A stretch of DNA of 38,487 bases from Ruminococcaceae bacterium UBA7212 (GCA_002490525.1 DKUE01000008.1:1-38487); one strand, 5' to 3'. Positions 24,447 through 31,327 are shown, counted from the stretch's first letter. Numbers and translations are program-made. Notes: generated from the sequence alone by a model not told the origin.

Positions 24447-25499
24447 TTATTCGTCTTCCGTGAACTGCGAAAGCGCCTTCAAGCTACCGCTGTTGAGGTC
24501 ACGAATATCTTTTACACCGTATTTCATCATGGCAAGTCTTGTAAGCCCCAAGCCAAATGCAAACCCTGTATATTCCTCAGGGTCAATGCCGCCTGCTTTT
24601 AAGACTTCGGGATGAATCATACCGCAGGGGCAAAGTTCCAGCCAACCGCTGTGCTTGCAGGACGCACACCCCTCACCGCCGCAAATCAGACAGCTGATGT
24701 CCAATTCAAAGCCCGGTTCGACGAACGGGAAGAAGCCGGGGCGCAGACGCACCTGAATGTCCTTTTGGAAAACCTCGGAAAGCATGGTTTTCATAAAATA
24801 AATCAGATTGGAAATGGAAATATTTTTGTCCACCATCACACCTTCCATTTGGAAGAAGGTATTTTCGTGGCAGGCATCTGTTGCCTCGTTTCTGAAACAG
24901 CGTCCGGGGAAGATTGCCTTAATCGGCTTGCCCTCATTGACAAGTGCATCTCTGTATTTCTTATAAATCGCGTTCTGCGCGGCAGAGGTGTGCGACTTTA
25001 ACAGCTGACCGTTTTCCAGATAATAGGTATCCTGCATATCGCGGGCAGGATGGTCCTTCGGAATGTTCAGCGCTTCAAAGCACTCATAGTCCGTCACGAT
25101 TTCGCTGTACTCCTCTACAGCAAAGCCCATCGATTTAAAAACCGCTTCGCACTGACGCTGTACCAGTGTGATAGGATGATAAGACCCCTGTGCCGTATCC
25201 ATCGGCACGGAGATATCGAACACGGGCATCGACTCGATTTCCCGCTGTACCTCGCGTGCTTTCAGTTCCTCGATTTTGTCGGCGAGCATTTTCTCAATAT
25301 TCTGGCGCACCTCGTTGGCAAGCTGCCCCATTTTGGGACGCTCCTCCGCCGAAAGTCCGCCCATACTTTTGAGAATGCCTGTCAATTCGCCTTTTTTGCC
25401 GAGCACCCGCACGCGGAAATTCTCCAATTCCGAAAGCTCGCTGACAGAGCCGAGCTCTTCCCTTGCACGCGCACGGATTTCTTCTAATTTCTGTTTCAA
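24447..25499 (-). CDS. pheS: phenylalanine--tRNA ligase alpha subunit
   Basis: A 350-residue class II aminoacyl-tRNA synthetase alpha subunit. An N-terminal coiled coil (LEEIRARAREEL, NEVRQNIEKMLADKIEELKAR) binds tRNA. Motif 2 includes FPGRCFRNEATDACHENTFFQMEG, and motif 3 is GFAFGLGLTRLAMMKYGV near the C-terminus. The segment CLICGGEGCASCKHSGWLEL is the Cys-rich loop common in this subunit. The initiation codon is TTG at 25499: AAAGGAAG lies just upstream and no ATG exists nearby. A TTG start may hold down expression. It is the first gene of pheST, about 260 bases downstream of the T-box terminator, with a MITE-like element in between. Confidence 0.97.
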   Translation of the reverse strand: MKQKLEEIRARAREELGSVSELSELENFRVRVLGKKGELTGILKSMGGLSAEERPKMGQLANEVRQNIEKMLADKIEELKAREVQREIESMPVFDISVPMDTAQGSYHPITLVQRQCEAVFKSMGFAVEEYSEIVTDYECFEALNIPKDHPARDMQDTYYLENGQLLKSHTSAAQNAIYKKYRDALVNEGKPIKAIFPGRCFRNEATDACHENTFFQMEGVMVDKNISISNLIYFMKTMLSEVFQKDIQVRLRPGFFPFVEPGFELDISCLICGGEGCASCKHSGWLELCPCGMIHPEVLKAGGIDPEEYTGFAFGLGLTRLAMMKYGVKDIRDLNSGSLKALSQFTEDE

Positions 25500-25553
25500 A
25501 TCCGTTCTTCCTTTCTTTTCTTTATATAAATATTAAAATTTTTAGGGACATCA

Positions 25554-25749
25554 TAGGGTGAACCGATAAATCCAAATCCGTCCGAAAGGTGTATTATACG
25601 CCTTTCGGATTGCAGAATTTTCGGGAGCGGGGTTTTCGCTTAGATGCGGCAAAACCGCAGGCAATCCCGTTGGATTGCCGAGGATTTTAACAAAGTATAA
25701 GCGGCAAGTCAGCCCCGAAAATCGGGTTTGGATTTGTCGGTTGACCCTA
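25554..25749. repeat. 196-bp MITE-like element with 27-bp terminal inverted repeats
   Basis: The left end (25554-25580, starting TAGGGTGAACCGATAAATCC) and the reverse complement of the right end (25749-25723, starting TAGGGTCAACCGACAAATCC) match at 24 of 27 bases, and both end in TA. The inside is non-coding and strongly folded: CCGAAAGG..CCTTTCGG at 25582-25608 (12-bp stem) and GGCAATCC/GGATTGCC at 25660-25679. ATTTTCGGG/CCCGAAAAT pairs continue inside the termini, so the whole unit is one long imperfect hairpin. TA ends suggest mobilisation by an IS630/mariner-type transposase. It sits between the pheST T-box terminator and pheS. Confidence 0.65.
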
Positions 25750-25757
25750 ATTAGCAC

Positions 25758-26010
25758 AAAAAAAGCGCCGCCCCCCAAAGGGACGGCGCAAAAAGCCGTT
25801 TATAACCACCCAATGTAAAGCGCTGCCACGCCCGTACCGATAACGGCGGCAACCGTTGCAGCCTACTTCGCGTTCAGCCGCACCGCTCCAAAGTGAAATT
25901 TCAGCAAAAAGCCGCTTCGTGCACGCTTTCAGCCCGTGACGCGCACTCTCTTGCAAACGGAATTTTCTTTGCCTACTGCCTTTTTCCCAGCGTTTGTTGG
26001 TTTTTCAATT
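25758..26010 (-). promoter_or_regulatory. T-box leader of pheST, specifier TTC (Phe)
   Basis: The minus-strand leader shows T-box landmarks in order: AGAGAG, GGCTGAAAGC, then the specifier segment CTGAAATTTCACTTTGGAGC with codon TTC at 25897-25895 followed by A, then GAAGTAGGC. The T-box core TTGGGTGGTTATA at 25813-25801 carries the TGGT bulge that pairs with an ACCA tRNA end. A terminator at 25765-25789 follows. Uncharged tRNA-Phe should stabilise the antiterminator and switch on pheST. Spacing and context match clostridial aminoacyl-tRNA synthetase T-boxes. Assigned by eye; only the specifier alignment to known leaders was used. Confidence 0.85.
25765..25789 (-). terminator. T-box terminator of pheST
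   Basis: On the minus strand GCGCCG, one mismatch and CCC pair with GGG and CGGCGC around a short loop, followed by TTTTTTTGTGC. The CGTCCCTTTGGGGGGCG look is typical of T-box terminators. Confidence 0.85.
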
Positions 26011-26017
26011 ATAATAT

Positions 26018-26045
26018 AGTATAGCATAGATTTTTTATTTTGCAA
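26018..26045 (-). promoter_or_regulatory. promoter of the pheST T-box leader
   Basis: TTGCAA (26040-26045) and TATACT (26018-26023) are 16 bp apart on the minus strand. A second TATAAT at 26008-26013 overlaps the start region. Confidence 0.7.
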
Positions 26046-26147
26046 GGAATTTTTTCGAAGAATCCGCCTGCTCAGCGCATTTGTATCTCCGCAGTATAAG
26101 CACTCCACGCCGTATAATAAGGTATCTATGCTGCTTTTTGCCGTGCG

Positions 26148-26495
26148 TCAATGAAACGCTCCGTAGCGGAAATATGTGTTCGCAATACATTCCATAATCA
26201 ACAAAAGCGTATAGGACACAATCGGCAGTACCGTTAAGACAATTTTCTGCGCTTTTGTAAATGCAGGCAGTAAATCGATAATCACGGTTACTGCAAGGAA
26301 CAGTATGGGTGCTATAATACCCAAAACCGAAGCGGCAAATTCCATATCAATCCAAACCAACGGCGCGGTAACCAACAGTACCTTATACAACATTCCGCTT
26401 GTCGTAAAGTAGGCAAACTCATACACCGCACCCGTATATACATACCAAATATAAAAGAAAATCGCACCAATCATAAAACCTTTTGTTTTACGCAT
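26148..26495 (-). CDS. small polytopic membrane protein, paralogue 1
   Basis: A 115-residue protein with four predicted membrane helices: FMIGAIFFYIWYVYTGAVYE, the YKVLLVTAPLVW region, LGIIAPILFLAVTVIIDLLP and IVLTVLPIVSYTLLLIMECI. It shares the layout and many residues (IWYVYTxAV, FLAxTVIIDLLPxFTKxQKIxLTxxPIVSY) with the gene just upstream, so the two arose by tandem duplication. I do not recognise the family. The start at 26495 is set by GAGGTGAG a few bases upstream. It is the last gene of a four-gene membrane-protein operon and lies upstream of the pheST promoter. Confidence 0.68.
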   Translation of the reverse strand: MRKTKGFMIGAIFFYIWYVYTGAVYEFAYFTTSGMLYKVLLVTAPLVWIDMEFAASVLGIIAPILFLAVTVIIDLLPAFTKAQKIVLTVLPIVSYTLLLIMECIANTYFRYGAFH

Positions 26496-26561
26496 ACATC
26501 TCACCTCATTTTCGTCAATTCAAAGGGGACAGTCCCCTTTTTACGGTTGCAAAACAAAAGC

Positions 26562-26900
26562 TTACTTGTGTCCGAAATATGCCTCGGCAAAAAAACCGCA
26601 TATCCAAAAAAGCGCATAGGATACGATGGGCATAATCGTTAAGATGATTTTCTGCTTTTTTGTAAATTCGGGCAATAAATCGATAATCACCGTTGCCGCA
26701 AGAAACAGCATCGGTGCCCCGTAAATCAGAGCCGCGCCCGCACCTTCCCCACCGAGCAATGTCAACGGCGCAGAAAATTTTAATATCTTATACCATATGC
26801 CGCTTGCCGTAAACTCAACAAAATGAAGCACCGCGGCTGTATATACATACCACACGTAAAAGAGAACCGCGCCAATCGTAAAACGTTTTGCTTTTTTCAT
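26562..26900 (-). CDS. small polytopic membrane protein, paralogue 2
   Basis: A 112-residue, four-helix membrane protein, a tandem paralogue of the downstream gene: N-terminal MKKAKRFTIGAVLFYVWYVY against MRKTKGFMIGAIFFYIWYVY, and a shared IIDLLPEFTKKQKIILT loop rich in lysine between helices 3 and 4. The two diverge most in the second helix. AGGTGAT precedes the ATG at 26900. It starts 22 bases after the end of the frameshifted upstream gene, so the cluster is one transcript. No known domain is recognised; the cationic loop and small size would suit a subunit or regulator of a membrane complex, which is a guess. Confidence 0.68.
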   Translation of the reverse strand: MKKAKRFTIGAVLFYVWYVYTAAVLHFVEFTASGIWYKILKFSAPLTLLGGEGAGAALIYGAPMLFLAATVIIDLLPEFTKKQKIILTIMPIVSYALFWICGFFAEAYFGHK

Positions 26901-26922
26901 AAATATCACCTACAGTATATGT

Positions 26923-27505
26923 TCATTCCGTTTTTGCTTTGGCATTCTGTTGCACACGGCGACAGGTGACCGTGATGACTGCGGCATAAATGATTAAATG
27001 TAAAAGATTACCGAGCGCATATACCGCCGTATAAAGCAGTTCGTTGTCATACAAAGACCACAGTTCCCCCCGCAATCGCCAAAAGCATCACCGTGTTTAT
27101 CCCGAGAGGACTAACTGCTAAGAATCCGTATTCTACGGCGGGCAGGAAAAGGGCGGCAGGACTTTGCCCAAACAGGAAATGAACGCTCAGCAACAGAAGC
27201 GTCAGCACGGCATACACGATTGCAGGAATATTCATTTCGGGCACGATATACGGCAGACGCATATCCGGATGAAATATTTTCGGGGATTTGAGCGTCACAG
27301 TCCAAACCGCGATGAAAAATACAAGATTCAGTACCATAAAAATAAGCGACAACGGCAGATTCACGCTTCCCTCTGTCAAAAAGAAACCGACAACTGTGCC
27401 GACTGTAAAAAATTGCAGTACAGAGGTAAGGACAGTAACGCCTAAAATTTCAGCGTGTATTTTAGCATAAACGTGCTCCTCTCCGCTTTTTCTAAATTCA
27501 CACAC
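26923..27505 (-). CDS. membrane protein, frameshifted at a G6 tract
   Basis: The intact frame (27505 to 27047) gives 152 residues with about four helices (VLTSVLQFFTVGTVVGFFL, LIFMVLNLVFFIAVWTV, AIVYAVLTLLLLSVHFLFG, VMLLAIAGG). It stops right after GGGGGG (27066-27071 on the plus strand). Removing one G continues the protein in the other frame for 47 more residues with a further membrane helix (YALGNLLHLIIYAAVITVTC) and a basic tail ending at 26923, giving 193 residues. Either the tract is a sequencing or assembly error, or the gene is inactive or phase-variable. The start is GTG at 27505, 9 bases after the previous stop. Family unrecognised. Confidence 0.6.
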
Positions 27506-27514
27506 ATATTCGTT

Positions 27515-28030
27515 TCACTGCGTATGTTCTAACGCGGCTTGCATTTGCAGATATTCCCATTCCCTATGCATCAGACAATAGAATCCGACGGCATAGGCGG
27601 TCAATACAATCAAGGTGATTGACCCAAAAATGAGATTCGATGTCCAAAAGCTTCCCCAAGGGAGCCGCACCCGGCCGATGATCATGGCTATCACATACAG
27701 CATCAGCAAAACAATCGGTGCGGCGGCAGTAAAGAGCATTGCGCCCAAACGAAACCGATCCCAAAAGTGCGTCAAAAGCACAACAGTCAGCACAATTGTT
27801 AATACAAAATTCATTTGCATTGGTAAGACAGCCGCCTCGGAAAAAAAGAAATTCAGCACAAAATCACCGAATATATCGTCAAAAATTCGCCCAAAATCAT
27901 CGGGCAGAAATCTGCCGAGCCCGCTGTACGAAAAAAGCGTAAAAAAGCTGAAAAAAATGTAATACCCGAACGACACCGTAAACAAAACAATACTCCACGC
28001 ATATGCGCGCCGATCTGAATTTCGCATCAT
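27515..28030 (-). CDS. polytopic membrane protein of unknown family
   Basis: A 171-residue protein with about four membrane helices: AWSIVLFTVSFGYYIFFSFF near residue 11, MNFVLTIVLTVVLLTHF near 72, MLFTAAAPIVLLMLYVIAMI near 98 and LIFGSITLIVLTAYAVGFYC near 133. An acidic, Phe-rich external loop (LPDDFGRIFDDIFGDF) lies between helices 1 and 2. It is first in an operon with three more small membrane proteins. GGAGG lies 8 bases before the start. Paired 12-bp direct repeats sit upstream of its -10 element. No named domain is recognised. Confidence 0.7.
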   Translation of the reverse strand: MMRNSDRRAYAWSIVLFTVSFGYYIFFSFFTLFSYSGLGRFLPDDFGRIFDDIFGDFVLNFFFSEAAVLPMQMNFVLTIVLTVVLLTHFWDRFRLGAMLFTAAAPIVLLMLYVIAMIIGRVRLPWGSFWTSNLIFGSITLIVLTAYAVGFYCLMHREWEYLQMQAALEHTQ

Positions 28031-28062
28031 GACCTTCGCCTCCTTTTTTTCTTTCTGTCCTC

Positions 28063-28128
28063 ACTATAGCATCTTTTTTTCATTTCGGAACAGAATTGTC
28101 ATTTTTGTCCGTATTTTTGTCATTTTTG
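28063..28128 (-). promoter_or_regulatory. promoter with tandem 12-bp direct repeats (activator sites)
   Basis: TATAGT (minus strand, 28063-28068) has no good -35. Upstream, TTGTCATTTTTG occurs identically at 28096-28107 and 28117-28128, a 21-bp period. TTTTTGTC is repeated with a 12-bp period inside the same stretch. Two direct repeats two helical turns apart before a weak promoter fit binding by a LytTR or AraC-type activator. Confidence 0.5.
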
Positions 28129-28225
28129 GTATGGGATGTGTAAATTTTCGCTTGCCCTTATATGTAGGTGCATTTGCTTTGCTCTGACGAAGTTCTTCGC
28201 GCGGAATGATAAGTTTGCACAAACC

Positions 28226-28250
28226 GTAGGGGACAGCCCTTGCAGCTGTC
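28226..28250. repeat. dispersed hairpin repeat, copy C2
   Basis: GTAGGGGACAGCCCTTGC followed by AGCTGTC, related to 13312-13335. It is immediately followed by the 21-bp repeat copy A2. Confidence 0.5.
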
Positions 28251-28259
28251 CGTTTTTAG

Positions 28260-28280
28260 CCATAGCGCACGCGTCCGAAA
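28260..28280. repeat. dispersed 21-bp repeat, copy A2
   Basis: CCATAGCGCACGCGTCCGAAA differs at one base from 4837-4857. Confidence 0.5.
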
Positions 28281-28345
28281 GCCAAACGCTTGCATTTTTG
28301 CAAAAATTCCAGTATACTGTATCCGTTATGAAAGGAAAGTCGCCT

Positions 28346-28945
28346 ATGGAAGTAGATATTTACGATTTTGACAAAACCGTGGTGCCGTTTGATTCCGGCT
28401 CGAATTTTTTGATTTTCTGCTTTTTTCGGTATCCGTATTTGCTTCTGTTACTGCCGTATTACGCTGTGATGGGCTTGCTGTTCGGACTGCGGATACTTAC
28501 ACTGGACCGATTTAAAAAGCATATATTTTTATTTGTACGGTTCATCCCGTTGGAAAAGGCTGTGAAAAAATATTGGGATTTGCACGAAAAAGATGTATTT
28601 CCCTGGTTTCTGCCCGAAAACCGCGCACGGTACACAGTAGTCATCAGCGCCAGCCCCGATTTTTTATTGCGGGAAATTGCCGAACGCTTAAAAATGGATA
28701 CGCTTTTATGTACCCGTCACGACCCCAAAAGCGGCGAACTGCTTGATAAAAATTGCAGGAATGAGGAAAAAGTACGGCGGTTTCATGCGGCTTTTCCGCA
28801 GTCGGTAACCGTGAAATGCGTGTATTCCGACAGCTATAAAAACGACCGACCGATTTTTGCCCTCGGGGAACAGTGCTTTCACATTGAAAAGGACGGCACA
28901 CGAACGCCCTTTTCTTATACAGAACAATATGTCGATTCACTGTAA
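28346..28945 (+). CDS. HAD superfamily (subfamily IB) phosphatase
   Basis: A 199-residue hydrolase of the SerB-like HAD-IB group. Motif I is VDIYDFDKTVVPFDS at the N-terminus, with the nucleophile and acid/base aspartates in DFD. Motif II is VVISASPDFLL, the motif III lysine is in RNEEKVRRF and motif IV is VYSDSYKNDRPIFAL. The cap region is unusually hydrophobic (FLIFCFFRYPYLLLLLPYYAVMG-like, two possible membrane-dipping helices), as in HAD-IB enzymes acting on lipid phosphates or glycerol phosphates; the substrate is unknown. The start at 28346 is set by AAAGGAAAG upstream. Single gene with a strong terminator. Confidence 0.88.
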   Translation: MEVDIYDFDKTVVPFDSGSNFLIFCFFRYPYLLLLLPYYAVMGLLFGLRILTLDRFKKHIFLFVRFIPLEKAVKKYWDLHEKDVFPWFLPENRARYTVVISASPDFLLREIAERLKMDTLLCTRHDPKSGELLDKNCRNEEKVRRFHAAFPQSVTVKCVYSDSYKNDRPIFALGEQCFHIEKDGTRTPFSYTEQYVDSL

Positions 28946-28953
28946 CATAAGGT

Positions 28954-28986
28954 AAACGCACCGCTTGCAAATAAAGCGGTGCGTTT
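28954..28986. terminator. bidirectional terminator, HAD gene and coat pair
   Basis: AAACGCACCGCTT (28954-28966) and AAGCGGTGCGTTT (28974-28986) form a perfect 13-bp stem. The plus-strand tail is TTTTTT. The minus side is less T-rich but ends the convergent coat gene. Confidence 0.88.
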
Positions 28987-28987
28987 T

Positions 28988-29269
28988 TTACAGTGTGTTC
29001 TGCAAATTCTGATATTTGGTTTTCACCGTCTCCACCTTAGGCTGCGGGGCGGCTTCCGGGGTTTGCCAACCGCGCTTTTCAGCTTCGGTAAACACAGCGG
29101 ACCCGATATTGTGTTCTTCCCGCAGAATGTTCATCATATCGCTTTCGAGCGCATTGTTTTTACATTCATTGGAAAAGGTATTGTACATTTCGGTCATGTG
29201 TTTCTGCGACGCCAAAATGTCATCTAAGATTTCTTGGTCGGACAGAGGTTCAATTTGTTTTTTCGGCAT
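28988..29269 (-). CDS. CotF-family spore coat protein, second copy
   Basis: A 93-residue helical protein of the CotF (ferritin-like) family: LSDQEILDDILASQKHMTEM, then MMNILREEHNIGSAVFTEAE and RGWQTPEAAPQPKVETVKTK. It parallels the protein at 18807-19052 in order and spacing of blocks (D..L...K, the MM.IL.EEHNI helix, then the K/RGW tail). GGAGGAAG precedes the start at 29269; longer frames overlap the upstream partner. It is the second gene of a pair with the 61-residue protein. Expected in the spore coat. Confidence 0.8.
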   Translation of the reverse strand: MPKKQIEPLSDQEILDDILASQKHMTEMYNTFSNECKNNALESDMMNILREEHNIGSAVFTEAEKRGWQTPEAAPQPKVETVKTKYQNLQNTL

Positions 29270-29342
29270 GAGGGCTTCCTCCTGTGTGTGGCTTTGCGTC
29301 TGCCGTACACTTTCCGACGGCGGCGCGGGACGCAAACGGTCT

Positions 29343-29528
29343 TTAAGATAGATTTCCAAGAAGCGTATCATAGTGGGTTTTGTGTTGGGCGGCAATCTGC
29401 TCGCACATACCCCGAATTGTCGGGTCGGCAGTCATTTGCGCAAAATTTTTATATTTCAGAATCAAAAGCTTTTCCGCGCTTAAAGCATCTTCGATTCCCT
29501 TTAGTTCGGCGGTAGTCAAGTTCGCCAT
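29343..29528 (-). CDS. small helical CotF-like coat partner, second copy
   Basis: A 61-residue helical protein (LTTAELKGIEDALSAEKLLI, then MCEQIAAQHKTHYDTLLGNL), paralogous to the 57-residue protein at 19085-19258, with the same EDAL..E and MC.Q.A..H elements. It precedes the CotF-type gene by 73 bases, mirroring the other pair. AAAGGGG lies 8 bases before the ATG. It probably contributes to the spore coat with its partner; function is by family resemblance only. Confidence 0.75.
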   Translation of the reverse strand: MANLTTAELKGIEDALSAEKLLILKYKNFAQMTADPTIRGMCEQIAAQHKTHYDTLLGNLS

Positions 29529-29620
29529 CGAAACAGCCCCTTTCTGTTATTTTTATCTGTAGCCCTATTAGGTTCTGCAAAAAAATCAAAATTATCGTTT
29601 CAAATAAATTCCAAAAAACG

Positions 29621-29653
29621 GCACCGCTTTCGAGAAGTTTTCGAAAGCGGTGC
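29621..29653 (-). terminator. intrinsic terminator of mazF
   Basis: GCACCGCTTTCGA (29621-29633) pairs perfectly with TCGAAAGCGGTGC (29641-29653); the minus-strand tail is CGTTTTTTGG. Confidence 0.88.
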
Positions 29654-29657
29654 GCTG

Positions 29658-30008
29658 TTATTCTGCGCCCAGTCCGAAGCTGACAGACAGCGCGCGGTTG
29701 ATTTTATTCATTTCATTTTCGGGTAAGTTTCCCATACGCTCTTTCAGCCGCTTTTTGTCTATGGTCCGCACCTGTTCCAGCAATACGATGGAATCCTTTT
29801 GCAGGCCGCAGTTATCCGCATGTACACTGATATGTGTCGGCAGCTGTGTTTTATATTTCTGACTGGTAATTGCCGCCGCAATCACCGTCGGACTGTATTT
29901 GTTACCGACATCGTTCTGTACTATCAAAACGGGTCTTGTGCCGCCCTGCTCCGACCCGACCACAGGACTTAAATCCGCGTAATAAATATCCCCGCGTTTG
30001 ATCGTCAT
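29658..30008 (-). CDS. mazF: MazF/NdoA-type endoribonuclease toxin
   Basis: A 116-residue protein closely matching the MazF/NdoA (PemK) toxins, sequence-specific single-strand RNases active on mRNA. Signatures are KRGDIYYADLSPVVGSEQGG with the following TRPVLIVQND, the catalytic Arg in GGTRP and the Thr/Ser in AAAITSQ, plus VLLEQVRTIDKKRL and the C-terminal NRALSVSFGL. Length equals B. subtilis NdoA (116). The start at 30008 (TIKRGDIYY) is preferred; an upstream TTG is possible. No MazE-type antitoxin gene lies upstream (30009-30304) or downstream, so the toxin is an orphan here. Its antitoxin may be encoded elsewhere. Confidence 0.93.
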   Translation of the reverse strand: MTIKRGDIYYADLSPVVGSEQGGTRPVLIVQNDVGNKYSPTVIAAAITSQKYKTQLPTHISVHADNCGLQKDSIVLLEQVRTIDKKRLKERMGNLPENEMNKINRALSVSFGLGAE

Positions 30009-30304
30009 TGTTTCATCACGCTCCAAAGAAATTTTGCGGTTACATCCTTATTGTTACCGAAAAATCCCTTTTATAAACATTTTTTAAAATTGTTTTATGC
30101 ATTTGGGGAATCCCGTGTCCCATATCAGCATATGCGATTTGTCCGAAAGCTGTGCAGAGCTCGCATACATAAGCCGAATACCCCCCTACGCGAAACCGAA
30201 TGCCGCATAAAGCCACGGCACCCGTACGAAGCTTTTCTTGGGGACAGCAATACGCGCCGTCCCTAAAAAAGAGACGGCACGGCGGATTATATGATATAAA
30301 CTTC
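30009..30304. other. intergenic, no antitoxin gene seen
   Basis: This 296-base stretch was searched for a mazE-like frame and none has a plausible start and helix-turn or AbrB-like composition. It contains a short hairpin (GCCGTCCC at 30256-30263 with GAGACGGC at 30271-30278) without a T-tract, and a TATAAAAG sequence about 60 bases before mazF. Confidence 0.5.
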
Positions 30305-31327
30305 TCAAAGGCACCCGTCCAAAAATGCGGCAACGGTTTCCATTACCTCACGGTCCTCTTCGCACATTTTTCGAAAATCCAGAGTTTCGGCATAGGCTTT
30401 TGCCCTGTCTGCCTGTGTTTTATTTTTGGCAAGTACACCGAGCTTTGCAAACGCATCCGAAATATACTGTTCTGCCTCGACAGTTGCATACACATTGTGC
30501 TGTTTTTCGGGGTACAGACGCACCTGAACGTTTTTGCGTCCTTTTAAAATCTCCTGCGTTGCGGCGGCATCCTCGGGGCGCACGGTCATATCCTTGCCAC
30601 CGTGCAAAAGCAGGAGCGGCACATCGGACTGCGCCGCGATTTCCGATGTGCGCATTGCGGCGGCTTTGCCAAAGCGAAGACGCTCATACAAGCGCAGAAA
30701 CGGCTCCAAGAAGCGGAAATTTTTCCCGGTCATTGCCGTTGCCTGTGCACACAGCAGTTTCGGCGCATTATCGGGTGCGGAAAATGCCGCCACCCCCTTT
30801 ACATGCGGATGAAAATACAGAGCACGGCAAACTGTATATCCGCCCCAGGAATGTCCCGCAAGCACAACAGGTAAATCCTTTGTCCGCATGTCCTGTTTCA
30901 CAAACTCCAGTGCACTGCGCAAATCAGACACCGCCTGCGGCATGCCGATAAGACTTTTTCCCTCTGAAGCCATAGTGCCTGTATTATCGTAGGCCAGCAC
31001 CAAATAACCGCGCTTTGCGAAAAAATCCAGCTCTGTTGTATAGCTTAAATGCCCGCCGCCCATGCCGTGTGAAAACACCAAAAGCGCTTTAAAATCCTGT
31101 CTGTCCGCTTCAAAGTACAAATTTCCGCGCAGGGTCTGCCCATGGTTACCTGTGAATTCCACAGGCGCGGCAGTCAGATTCGGGAAATCTGCCGCGGTGA
31201 AATACCGAAGGTACGCATTTCCCTCGCATCGCTTTCCGAATCCCGCCTTTTCCACGGCAAAAGCCAGCACAAGCAGAAACACGGCCGCCAGTACGGGAAC
31301 CGCTATAATCAGATACAAAAATTGCAT
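30305..31327 (-). CDS. membrane-anchored alpha/beta hydrolase
   Basis: A 340-residue serine hydrolase. An N-terminal membrane helix (FLYLIIAVPVLAAVFLLVLA) anchors it, with the catalytic domain probably outside. Active-site elements are the oxyanion loop FSHGMGGGH near 86, nucleophile S160 in AGHSWGG, D246 in HGGKDMTV and H277 in PEKQHNVY. The order and spacing match the BAAT/YqiA-like and monoglyceride-lipase-like alpha/beta hydrolases; the substrate is unknown. The start at 31327 is set by AAAGAGG upstream. It is transcribed in the same direction as the M23 peptidase upstream but is separated by about 210 bases with a large inverted repeat. Confidence 0.87.
   Translation of the reverse strand: MQFLYLIIAVPVLAAVFLLVLAFAVEKAGFGKRCEGNAYLRYFTAADFPNLTAAPVEFTGNHGQTLRGNLYFEADRQDFKALLVFSHGMGGGHLSYTTELDFFAKRGYLVLAYDNTGTMASEGKSLIGMPQAVSDLRSALEFVKQDMRTKDLPVVLAGHSWGGYTVCRALYFHPHVKGVAAFSAPDNAPKLLCAQATAMTGKNFRFLEPFLRLYERLRFGKAAAMRTSEIAAQSDVPLLLLHGGKDMTVRPEDAAATQEILKGRKNVQVRLYPEKQHNVYATVEAEQYISDAFAKLGVLAKNKTQADRAKAYAETLDFRKMCEEDREVMETVAAFLDGCL

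Larger units (their letters stand above)
28129..28345. other. intergenic before the HAD gene, repeat-rich
   Basis: No gene is supported before the HAD start at 28346. The stretch contains a GACAGCC hairpin repeat (28226-28250), the 21-bp repeat copy (28260-28280) and, around 28165-28215, a decayed relative of the 29-bp GTCATTCTGAG repeat. Confidence 0.45.

Noticed and set aside
25555..25566. AGGGTGAACCG resembling a T-box core on the plus strand
   Set aside because: It is the left terminal inverted repeat of the 196-bp element, lacks the TGG bulge, and points away from any downstream gene. The genuine T-box is on the other strand at 25758-26010.
28096..28128. Start of a CRISPR array
   Set aside because: Only two 12-bp repeats with a 9-base gap; far too short for CRISPR and located at a promoter.
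30256..30278. Terminator of the alpha/beta hydrolase gene
   Set aside because: The stem is short with a G.U pair and no T-tract follows it on the minus strand.
30325..30951. 208-codon open frame antisense to the alpha/beta hydrolase
   Set aside because: Low-complexity His/Pro/Arg-rich composition typical of a reverse reading; the opposite strand has a complete catalytic triad.
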